From contig CBDEUB010000002.1 in NCBI GenBank assembly GCA_965243145.1, positions 434,001 through 498,000 of the forward strand: a stretch of DNA of 64,000 nucleotides, in the 5' to 3' direction. The stretch comes from CBDBLK01 sp965243145 (GTDB lineage: Bacteria > Bdellovibrionota > Bacteriovoracia > Bacteriovoracales > Bacteriovoracaceae). Made by a program: the position numbers and the translations under genes. Shown in pieces: positions 42,583 to 50,417 of the stretch; positions within the stretch are counted from its first letter, which is position 1; each line of letters begins with the position of its first letter. Below the pieces are notes generated by a model that saw only the letters and a list, made by a program, of their open reading frames with translations, did no database searches and had not been told where the DNA came from.

Positions 42583-42987
42583 CTAATAACCCATTTCAAA
42601 CCATGCGTCTTTTTCGTCCTCTGTATATTTATCGCTCTTAAAAAGCTCTCCTTTCCTTTCAACTTTTTTCTCCATGAGTTTTTGACATTCCTCTAATTCT
42701 TTATAATCCTCCGCATCCGACTCAATAAATTTTAAAGTCAAATCCAACCCCTCCTGACAAATATCGCTCCAGTCTTCCCAGCGAATTTCTCTGGTGCCAA
42801 ACCACCATGCCCAATCTCGTATAAAACTCCTAACCGAAATTTCTTTTTGAGTAGCAGCAAGCTGGCCTTCTTTATCTTTGGCCAAAGAAATTTCTCCACA
42901 AATCCTACGCACATTTTTATGCCTTTCCTGCAAATTTATTTTTTTATTCTGAATAATCTCAACCATTTTTTTTAATCGAGGAGTCAT
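42583..42987 (-). CDS. Cognate immunity-type protein of the polymorphic toxin
   Basis: A 134-residue acidic soluble protein with no signal peptide. Its ATG overlaps the toxin stop (ATGA), so it is made together with the toxin, as expected for an immunity protein. Trp-rich centre (FIRDWAWWFGTREIRWEDWSDI) and acidic helix following. No known immunity family recognised. A paralogue follows after the toxin-tip fragment. Confidence 0.8.
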   Translation of the reverse strand: MTPRLKKMVEIIQNKKINLQERHKNVRRICGEISLAKDKEGQLAATQKEISVRSFIRDWAWWFGTREIRWEDWSDICQEGLDLTLKFIESDAEDYKELEECQKLMEKKVERKGELFKSDKYTEDEKDAWFEMGY

Positions 42988-45900
42988 TGCAAAATCCCCT
43001 CTTTAAAAATAACGATCGCTTTCCCTCCATCTCTTTTAGAGGACGGATAAACAATCGCTTCAAAACCCAAATGTTCGGCAATATCTCCAATTTGTTGGGT
43101 TTGTTCGTAAGCATTTAAAACCTCATTTCTGTCGAGTTTAATTTCATCTTTTGTCAAACCAAGTCTATTTAAAACCGACTGGTCAGTTAAATCCAATGCC
43201 TTTACATGAAAATTCTTGGTGTCGTGAATGAAGTTCTCTGCTAGATGAGGCTCAAAATCCACTTCCGCCCGCGAGGTTTCCAAGGCACTCACCCCGTCCG
43301 AATCGATCGCCCCGTAAATCCCCTCATTCCCCTTGGCCCCACCGATGCTGTAACGATTGACATTAGTTTTATTCTTGGGGTGAAATTTAAAAATGTCCTC
43401 CACCCGCCGGGTTCCCACCTGATTTTGTCTCGTCGTCCGCACCACCACATACTCCCTGGCCACAGGCAACCCCGCTTCCTCCACATATTTGGCCAGCGAC
43501 GAATGAAGTTGCTCATAACTGTGCGCGATTTTAGGCCACTTTCTCTCTTTCATTGCCGGCATGGCGGCCTTAACCTTGCTCAAATACTCCTCGGTGTGGG
43601 GACTCAAATTCCCCAGCGTACGCACTAATCCCTGTCCCAGTTCACCTATCCGATCGAGGTCTTTGGCCCTAGAAGCGTGTTGGAAAAGCGAAAAGTCCAC
43701 CCGCCTGGCAACCTCGTTTAACGCCAGGAAACCCATCCGCAGCTTGCTGGCGCTCAACACTCCCCCCGTTCCCAGCGCTATCACCAATCCCAATCCGGCA
43801 AACGACCGCTCCAGGTGGGAGAGAACTTCTCGGGTCACCAGTCCCAACCCCACGGTAAATTCGTAGGCATCCTGAAATGTCCCCGTGTAGGGCATAATTC
43901 CCAATGCTACTTCGGCCATGATAGTGGCCAATTCGAGCAAAAATTCCGCCTCTTCCCAATTCTCCTGGGCGAGTTTTTCCCGCGCCACTTCGACCGCTTT
44001 GAGTCCTATCTGAATACTGGCCCGCTCCTGCTCGCTCACTGCCTGGACACTCAAGAGTTGGGCCTGGGCCTCCGCTAGGCGTTCCTCCAATATCCTCGCC
44101 TCTTCACTCTCCGCCCTGGCCTGCGGAACAATTGGCCCCGCGCTCTCCCGTGCAGGCATCTCCGCCGGTGGAATATTCAAATGGGGGCCTTCTGGCCCCT
44201 TCGCCGTTTGCTCTTGAGACTTTGCATCCAGGGCAGGGGGAGGCGTTCCCCCAGGTGGCAAAATCCGCACCCGCGCCACTTGCACGGGGGCCTTAATTGG
44301 CCCACGAGTCCCCGACTCCCAAAATTGGGGCGTCTCCAAATTGGCAACTTTGTTCCTCTCCACCACCAGTTCGACCGATCCGCCCTCCCTGGCCAAGGCA
44401 TCAAAATTTGAATTTGGCCACTGCTTTTTGAGTTGGCCATACAGGCCCTCCGCCGAAGTTTCAAAATTGATTTTCCCCCGCCAGATGACCTGCTCGACTT
44501 CGCGCCCGTCTCTCACCACCGTCACCAAGGTTTCCTGGCCAATGGAATAATTTTCGGCATCCGGCGCAACCTGTGCCACAACTTCTCTCAGCGCCTCTTC
44601 GGCCTGCGCTTCCGTACGGGTTATCAGTTGTACTTCCATATTGACATTTTGAACCGGGGCCTCACTCTCTTTGAGAGATGCCGTATAGGGGGACGAGCGC
44701 AAAGTGACCTCTCGCTGTACTTTGTCCGCTAGCTGATACCACTCTCCGCCATGTTCCCAAGAGTAAACATCTAGCTGTTCAAAATCTTTGATAAAATCTT
44801 CTGCCGTGGCGTAGTGCCCCCGCGAAGCTAAAAACATCACATGTTTTTTAGCGATGGGGGGAACGATTGCCCCCACTTGATCTTCGGGATCAAACATCTT
44901 GGCGCGCAAGCGTTCCGCATAGGCCTCTTGAAAATTGATGCTCTCCACCTGCTGGCGAGTCAACTCGGCAAAATTCTTGCCCCACAGTTCGCGCGCCACT
45001 TCTTCCCTTAGCGAAATTCCCCATTGATTGATCTCCTGCAAGATTTTTTCCCGTTCTCCGCTTGGTGCGTTTTGGAACTGTTCCAAAAAGGCGTTCATCT
45101 CTTTCATGCGCGAAGAAATAAAGAGATTAAAAACCATTCGCTTGACTTGCTCTCCGCTCTCCTGTGCCGCTGCCGTTATTCCCGTAATATCCAACAGGGC
45201 GTGCACACTCTCGCGGGTAAACCCTGTGCCCAGGCCTTGGTAAATCGCCAGTTCCACCTGATCAAAATTGATTTTTAAATCGTTTTCTATCGACTGTGTG
45301 GAGGCCGAGCGCAGCCCTCCCTCCAGTGTCGATTCCACCACTTGAGTGCTAAAGCTGTCGCCCATTTCCACCGCGCTGAGGCCCGATGCCAAACTGGTCA
45401 AAAAATCTTTCGCCGAATAACCTTGTTTGTTTAAGACAATCTGGCCAGCATCCGTCGCCAAATTGTGGGAAACCCCCGAGGCGGCCTTGGACAAATAACT
45501 GGCGTGGCGGAAGGTATCCACCGCACCGGCATTTTCCACCAGGCCTTGCGCCCCCTGGGCGGCATACCCCGCTGCAAGCCCGATGGCAAAACTTTTGAGC
45601 ATATCTTCATCGCTCATGTTTTTCTGCAAAACCATTTTGTCGTAGAGGACATTGACAAAGGCCGCGCCGGCGGGGCCAGCAAAACTTGTGGCCACATAAA
45701 TCAGGGCGATTTTGGCGAGGTTTTCCGGTTGAATGGCAACCTCTAAAACGCGGCCAATCTTTTGACTGCCCTTGCGGATTTCCCTGGAGACGCGGCGGTT
45801 GGCCCGCCGGTATTCATCCCGCAAACGGGAATCGTTGCCCGAGACCGCATCGACGATGATGGCAACGCTTAAAATTGGCGCATCGATCAGCAGATCAGCA

Positions 45901-46400
45901 GCAAATTCGACGCTGCTGCCCACCACTTTTTTGCCGTAGTTCCTCACGGCATTACGGCCATTGTCCTCAAACCGCCGCATCGCCCGCTCGGCGCTGTCCT
46001 TATCCCCCGTGGCCAAATTACTGGCCGCCTCGACCAAGTTGACGGTGGCGCTGAGGGCATCGCCCGCCCCTTTAATTGTTCCCTCGGCCACCTCTTCGAC
46101 GACTTTGCCGACTTTTTTGGCCCCTCGCCCAACTTCTTTGGCCACTCTCTTGGCGTGGCAATCGACTTTGTACCACTTGCACCTTTCCACCCGTCTGGAT
46201 GACAGCAAATGCCTTAAATCGAGAAAGTCCCGGTGTGCGTTCTCCCAACCCCGCACGGGGAGGGGCAAGGGAGCATTTTTCTGCGCCGAGCGCAAAGAGT
46301 CTTCAGGGAGGCGATACCCGTAGGCGTGGGGCAGAAGACTGCTCCAAAAGAGAGTACCAATTAAAAGAAAGGAGTTGAGTTTGCGCCAGAGAGAATCCAT
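42984..46400 (-). CDS. Secreted polymorphic toxin with RES-like C-terminal domain
   Basis: An 1138-residue exported protein: signal peptide (residues 1-28), a basic helical region, a Gly/Ala-rich hydrophobic stretch (IALIYVATSFAGPAGAAF, SFAIGLAAGYAAQGAQG) like the pre-toxin regions of contact-dependent toxins, a long helical middle, a Pro-rich linker near residue 730, and a C-terminal tip from about residue 975. The tip has RYSIGG...GIYGAI, ALETS and GFEAIVYPSS in order, the R-E-S pattern and GxxGxxYPS ending of RES domains, which consume NAD+. The last 100 residues are duplicated as a fragment downstream, and an immunity-type gene overlaps the stop. Secretion route and target are unknown. 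RES assignment is by eye and tentative; the toxin/immunity call rests on architecture. Confidence 0.75.
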   Translation of the reverse strand: MDSLWRKLNSFLLIGTLFWSSLLPHAYGYRLPEDSLRSAQKNAPLPLPVRGWENAHRDFLDLRHLLSSRRVERCKWYKVDCHAKRVAKEVGRGAKKVGKVVEEVAEGTIKGAGDALSATVNLVEAASNLATGDKDSAERAMRRFEDNGRNAVRNYGKKVVGSSVEFAADLLIDAPILSVAIIVDAVSGNDSRLRDEYRRANRRVSREIRKGSQKIGRVLEVAIQPENLAKIALIYVATSFAGPAGAAFVNVLYDKMVLQKNMSDEDMLKSFAIGLAAGYAAQGAQGLVENAGAVDTFRHASYLSKAASGVSHNLATDAGQIVLNKQGYSAKDFLTSLASGLSAVEMGDSFSTQVVESTLEGGLRSASTQSIENDLKINFDQVELAIYQGLGTGFTRESVHALLDITGITAAAQESGEQVKRMVFNLFISSRMKEMNAFLEQFQNAPSGEREKILQEINQWGISLREEVARELWGKNFAELTRQQVESINFQEAYAERLRAKMFDPEDQVGAIVPPIAKKHVMFLASRGHYATAEDFIKDFEQLDVYSWEHGGEWYQLADKVQREVTLRSSPYTASLKESEAPVQNVNMEVQLITRTEAQAEEALREVVAQVAPDAENYSIGQETLVTVVRDGREVEQVIWRGKINFETSAEGLYGQLKKQWPNSNFDALAREGGSVELVVERNKVANLETPQFWESGTRGPIKAPVQVARVRILPPGGTPPPALDAKSQEQTAKGPEGPHLNIPPAEMPARESAGPIVPQARAESEEARILEERLAEAQAQLLSVQAVSEQERASIQIGLKAVEVAREKLAQENWEEAEFLLELATIMAEVALGIMPYTGTFQDAYEFTVGLGLVTREVLSHLERSFAGLGLVIALGTGGVLSASKLRMGFLALNEVARRVDFSLFQHASRAKDLDRIGELGQGLVRTLGNLSPHTEEYLSKVKAAMPAMKERKWPKIAHSYEQLHSSLAKYVEEAGLPVAREYVVVRTTRQNQVGTRRVEDIFKFHPKNKTNVNRYSIGGAKGNEGIYGAIDSDGVSALETSRAEVDFEPHLAENFIHDTKNFHVKALDLTDQSVLNRLGLTKDEIKLDRNEVLNAYEQTQQIGDIAEHLGFEAIVYPSSKRDGGKAIVIFKEGILQ

Positions 46401-46797
46401 ACCATTGATCCTTAACTAGAATTAAAAGTCATAACTTAGGGTAGAGGTATCAAAACAATGAATAACCGTCAATTATGACGCAGAATATCTCACCCATTCC
46501 CTATCAAAATATTGCTACTTCGCCGAACTTGGCGAGAAAATCCCGTTTCAATAAATATTTCAACAGTTTATGCCCATATTTTTGCATACAGTCTCAAAAA
46601 CCCTGGCAAAATATTGGCGAATATTTGACTTCAACGCCTGGTTTTGCTAAGAAAAAATCTCACTTTGCAGCAAAATCCCCTCCTGGGGGCCAATTTTGCG
46701 GTGTAGAGAAGTTGGCATCGATCTTGCTAAACAACGGGTACAAAGTGGGGAGGCACAAAAACGCATCTCCCCATTTCCATCAACTGGAGGAAAAAAC
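46401..46797. other. 397-bp intergenic region between toxin and solute-binding operon
   Basis: AT-rich, divergent promoter region with no supported gene. It holds a sigma-54 promoter (46712-46728) towards the plus strand and presumably the toxin promoter on the minus strand, which I cannot place. AATATT-containing A/T tracts around 46520-46630 may bind IHF or other bending proteins, usual for sigma-54 promoters. Confidence 0.6.
46712..46728 (+). promoter_or_regulatory. Sigma-54 promoter
   Basis: TTGGCAT-N5-TTGCT: the invariant GG (-24) and GC (-12) are separated by exactly 10 bases, as required. The expected start is near 46739, 59 bp before the first gene. A sigma-54 activator is encoded at 62667-63962. 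Confidence 0.65.
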
Positions 46798-47229
46798 ATG
46801 GCAACGATGAAGAAAACGGCAAAACGATGGTTTCTCTTTCTCACCACACTCTTGCCCCTGTGGGCCTATGCTCAAGAACAATCGGAAGAGGACAAAAATG
46901 AAGCAGCGGTCAAGCTGGATCAAGACTTAGATTGCGAAATGCAAATCGAAGGACTGGCCTTTGACTTGTGTGAAGTTTTGTCTCATTTCTCCCCATGGAG
47001 CGAAAAAGAAAAACAAATGCTCATGCCCATTTTTCCCCTTCAACTTCCCTACACTCAAGAAAGGCCCTTTGAGCACCTCAACTTCTTTGGCCAACAAGAT
47101 GAACTTCCCAATGAAATCGACGACGAGTTTATCATCCGCGAACTCCAAAAACGGGGGATTTACCGTCTGGAAACAGGGCCATTGGAATCCCGTCTTTGTG
47201 AAAGGCCAAGAACTACGGGAGACAAATGA
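46798..47229 (+). CDS. Exported protein of unknown function
   Basis: A 143-residue protein with a cleavable signal peptide (ending about residue 25, AYAQEQ), then an acidic region with three cysteines and mostly hydrophilic sequence. GGAGG precedes the ATG at 46798. Its TGA overlaps the ATG of the solute-binding protein gene (ATGA). First gene of a sigma-54-driven operon. No family recognised. Confidence 0.75.
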   Translation: MATMKKTAKRWFLFLTTLLPLWAYAQEQSEEDKNEAAVKLDQDLDCEMQIEGLAFDLCEVLSHFSPWSEKEKQMLMPIFPLQLPYTQERPFEHLNFFGQQDELPNEIDDEFIIRELQKRGIYRLETGPLESRLCERPRTTGDK

Positions 47230-48776
47230 AAACCACCATTCTTATCAGCATCAGCGCCAGCATTATTGCCTTTTTGGCCCCGTGGAGATGGGACTTAACA
47301 AGATTCACCTACGATGACGACCCTGTTTTAGAAATTGCTTTTCCCAGTGATAAGGCCGCAGAGGCCTATGACCCAGCACGGATTATTTTTGCCCACGAGT
47401 ATATTTTCTTGGAGGGTATCTACTCGCCCCTGATCATCTTTTCCGATGCCAACGGCGCTCCCTATTCCGCAGTGGCCAGAAAGTTTTACTGGAAGGGCAA
47501 CGAACTCCACTTTGTCATCCGCCAAGATATGAAGACCATCGACGGACACCTCATCACCGCCGAAGATGTGCTTTTGTCCGTCAAGCGCCTGCTCATTCTC
47601 TCCCAAAATACCCATGGGGATTTCAAAAGTTTGGTTTGTCCCAACACCGAACTGAAAAAACTGAGCGACGACTGCCCCGGCATGTTAGTCGAAGGCCATA
47701 CATTTATTTTAAGGCCCACCATGAAGCGCTTTTTTATTCTCGACCTCTTTGCCTCCATCGACTTTGCCATTATTCCCAAGGGCAGCTACGACCCAGTGAC
47801 TCTTAAAATTACCGACTACCGCAACACTTCGGGGCCTCACTATGTGGCCGAAGACCGGGGCCAAGGGCGCATCATCTTGAAAGCTAATCCCACCCATATC
47901 CGCTTTGAAAAAACCATGGCCCAGGAAATTCACCTCATCCCCACCAAAGGAATGGAAATTGGCCAAGTGATCAACCTTTTTAACCAAGGACAAGTTGATC
48001 ATATTATCACCATAGCGGGCCTTGAAGTTGCAGACTATAAAAAAATTGATTTGGATGAAAGTCATACCCATGAAACCATCCACCTCCTTGCCACAGTGGC
48101 GCATATCACGGATAAAGGCAAAAAAAGACTTCCTCTAAAGAAACGGCTGGCCTTTGCCAAGGCCCTGCAAAGTGCTTTCCACGAATACTGTTTAAAGCAA
48201 GAAGGTTGTAGGCCAGCACGACAATTTTTCCTACCTCTCATCGGGGGCCTGTTTCCCGAAGATGATGAGGGTATGTTAAAGCAAATGATGGATTCTGTAG
48301 AAATGGAAACTTCGGGAGAAGGCATTTTTTTGGGCATTTCAACATCAAACCCGATCGGGCTTGAGAAATATGTTCAAATTGCAAAAAAATATATGCCTGG
48401 CCTAAAAGTCAAAAAAGCTGTAGAAGAATTAGACTTTTTTGTCGAAGAAAAAGATGAAAATATCCCCGATTATATCATGGTTTTTACCGATTCGGGATTT
48501 TTAGAAAATATTGGCCTCTTGTCCTATTCTATGAATCAAGGAACTTTGGGCCACACTAAAGCAGAGGCCAAGGCCTGGCTTAAAGGCTATATGGAAACCC
48601 AAGATAAAATGAAAAGAAATAGAATGCTTAGAAAAATGCATTTGCACTCTTTAACCCAGGGATTGACAATACCTCTCTTCCGCACTCCCTATATGGCCTT
48701 TTCCCGTAAACCGTGGAGAATGCACCTGCCGCAAATCTTTGCCAACAACCAGTTTTGGAAGATCAGAAAGGATTAG
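47226..48776 (+). CDS. Family 5 (peptide/nickel-type) solute-binding protein
   Basis: A 516-residue periplasmic binding protein. The N-terminus has a weak signal or membrane anchor; VLEIAFPSDKAAEAYDPAR, FLEGIYSPLI, LHFVIRQDMKTIDGHLITAEDVLLSVKRL and NTSGPHYVAEDRGQGRIILKANPTH follow the family 5 pattern. Binds probably peptides. No permease or ATPase gene is adjacent, so it may serve a transporter encoded elsewhere or act as a sensor. Tandem paralogue follows after 4 bp. Confidence 0.85.
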   Translation: MKTTILISISASIIAFLAPWRWDLTRFTYDDDPVLEIAFPSDKAAEAYDPARIIFAHEYIFLEGIYSPLIIFSDANGAPYSAVARKFYWKGNELHFVIRQDMKTIDGHLITAEDVLLSVKRLLILSQNTHGDFKSLVCPNTELKKLSDDCPGMLVEGHTFILRPTMKRFFILDLFASIDFAIIPKGSYDPVTLKITDYRNTSGPHYVAEDRGQGRIILKANPTHIRFEKTMAQEIHLIPTKGMEIGQVINLFNQGQVDHIITIAGLEVADYKKIDLDESHTHETIHLLATVAHITDKGKKRLPLKKRLAFAKALQSAFHEYCLKQEGCRPARQFFLPLIGGLFPEDDEGMLKQMMDSVEMETSGEGIFLGISTSNPIGLEKYVQIAKKYMPGLKVKKAVEELDFFVEEKDENIPDYIMVFTDSGFLENIGLLSYSMNQGTLGHTKAEAKAWLKGYMETQDKMKRNRMLRKMHLHSLTQGLTIPLFRTPYMAFSRKPWRMHLPQIFANNQFWKIRKD

Positions 48777-48780
48777 GCCC

Positions 48781-50316
48781 ATGAAGTTTTTTATACCAAT
48801 TGCAGTTGCTGTTTTTTTACTGGCCTTATTGGGAATAAAATTCAACCAAAGCGATTCTACCAGTGAAGTTTTGCGCGTGGCCTTTCCCGGCCGGGAGAGC
48901 GCACAGGCCTACGACCCGGCCCAAATTCACTTTGCCCACCAATATGTTTTTCTGGAAAATATTTACTCGCCCTTAGTTGACTGTTCCAACGACGATTGCA
49001 CACCACTTCCCGCCATGGCCCAAAAATTTTTCTGGCAGGGAAACGAACTTCATTTTGTTATTCGTCCAGGTTTAAAAACCATTGACGGGCATCCTATTAC
49101 CGCTCAAGATGCACTCTTATCCCTCAAACGCCTAATGATTTTATCAAAAAATACCCACGGGGATTTTAAAACTTTAGTTTGCCCCAATACTGAACTTAAA
49201 AATTTGAGCGATGACTGCCCCAATATTATGGTAAAAGACAATACCCTTGTTTTAAAACTCCGGGCCAGACGGGATTTTATAGTTGATATGCTAACTTCAA
49301 TGGATTTTGCCATTATTCCCAGAAAGAGTTTTGATCCGGCCACTCTTAAAATTACCGACTACCGAAACACTTCGGGGCCTTATTATGTGGCCAAAGACGA
49401 GGGCCAAGGGCGCATAATCTTAAAGGCCAATCCCAACCACTTCCACTTTAAGGAGGCCATGCCCCGGAAAATTCAACTGATTCCCACCAAAGGAAAAAGC
49501 AGCGGTGAAGTGGCCACTCTTTTCAACCAAAATCAAATCGACCACATCAGCACCATCGAATGGCTCTCCGTTGGAGATTTGAAAAAAATAAACTCTGGCC
49601 AGGCCCAATTTCACCAAACCGTCCATATTCAAATGGCCTTGGCCCGTATTAGCAAAGAGGGAAAAAAGAACATTCCAACGAAAAGGAGAATCGCTTTTGC
49701 CCGCGCCTTACAAAAAGGGTTTGCCGACTACTGTACTCAAAAAGAGGGATGCAGGCCCACTCAGCAATTTTTTCTTCCCTCGAAAGAAAGCGCCTTGACC
49801 TCTGAAGAAGAGCGCATTTTTCAAGAGGCCATGTCTGTTGACATGGAAGCCTCGGGAGCAGGCATTTCTCTAGGCATTTACGCTTCCAGTTCAAGCGGAT
49901 TGGAAGAATATATAAAAGCGGCAAAATCCTATATGCCCAATTTAAAGGCGGAAGAAGCGGAGAGTATCCCCGCTTTTAGTAATCCTAAAGAAAATAAAAA
50001 GATGCCTGATTATGTTATTTCTTTCACTGATTCAGGTTTTTTAGAAGAAATTGGCCTTTTGTCTTACTCTATGAAAGCGGGAACATTTGGCCTCTCTCAA
50101 AAAGAAGGCAAAGCGTGGTTAAAAGATTATATGAACACCGCTCACAGGCCAGACAGGATCAAAAAAATCAAAAAGCTACACCTAGAGGCACTCACTCGGG
50201 GATGGACAATCCCTCTCTACCGCACTCCCTATGTGGCGGCCATACGCAAACCATGGAAAACGCACTTTCCGAAAAACTTTGCCAACAACCCGTTTTGGAA
50301 GATCAGAAAAGAATAG
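48781..50316 (+). CDS. Family 5 solute-binding protein, tandem paralogue
   Basis: A 511-residue protein closely related to its upstream neighbour (SEVLRVAFPGRESAQAYDPAQ, LKTIDGHPITAQDALLSLKRL, NTSGPYYVAKDEGQGRIILKANPNH), with a clear N-terminal hydrophobic signal. AAAGGA precedes the ATG at 48781. The pair probably arose by duplication and diverged in ligand preference. It is the last gene of the operon and ends 14 bp before the 88-bp repeat. Confidence 0.87.
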   Translation: MKFFIPIAVAVFLLALLGIKFNQSDSTSEVLRVAFPGRESAQAYDPAQIHFAHQYVFLENIYSPLVDCSNDDCTPLPAMAQKFFWQGNELHFVIRPGLKTIDGHPITAQDALLSLKRLMILSKNTHGDFKTLVCPNTELKNLSDDCPNIMVKDNTLVLKLRARRDFIVDMLTSMDFAIIPRKSFDPATLKITDYRNTSGPYYVAKDEGQGRIILKANPNHFHFKEAMPRKIQLIPTKGKSSGEVATLFNQNQIDHISTIEWLSVGDLKKINSGQAQFHQTVHIQMALARISKEGKKNIPTKRRIAFARALQKGFADYCTQKEGCRPTQQFFLPSKESALTSEEERIFQEAMSVDMEASGAGISLGIYASSSSGLEEYIKAAKSYMPNLKAEEAESIPAFSNPKENKKMPDYVISFTDSGFLEEIGLLSYSMKAGTFGLSQKEGKAWLKDYMNTAHRPDRIKKIKKLHLEALTRGWTIPLYRTPYVAAIRKPWKTHFPKNFANNPFWKIRKE

Positions 50317-50329
50317 GCCTCACCCTTTT

Positions 50330-50417
50330 AAAACTTACAGGCCACTGGCCAAAACTTCATAATCCACACTGGCAGTCGAACATGCAGAAGCAGTACCCCC
50401 CGCCTCTATGGCAGCGG
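50330..50417. repeat. 88-bp direct repeat, right copy
   Basis: The in-place copy: it forms the true 3' end (codons and stop) of the Ig-like repeat gene and 5 bp beyond. Identical over 88 bp to 41656-41743. Confidence 0.97.

Noticed and set aside
41656..50417. Integrase-type attachment sites
   Set aside because: The repeat is 88 bp of coding sequence with no integrase or tRNA; homologous exchange explains it better.
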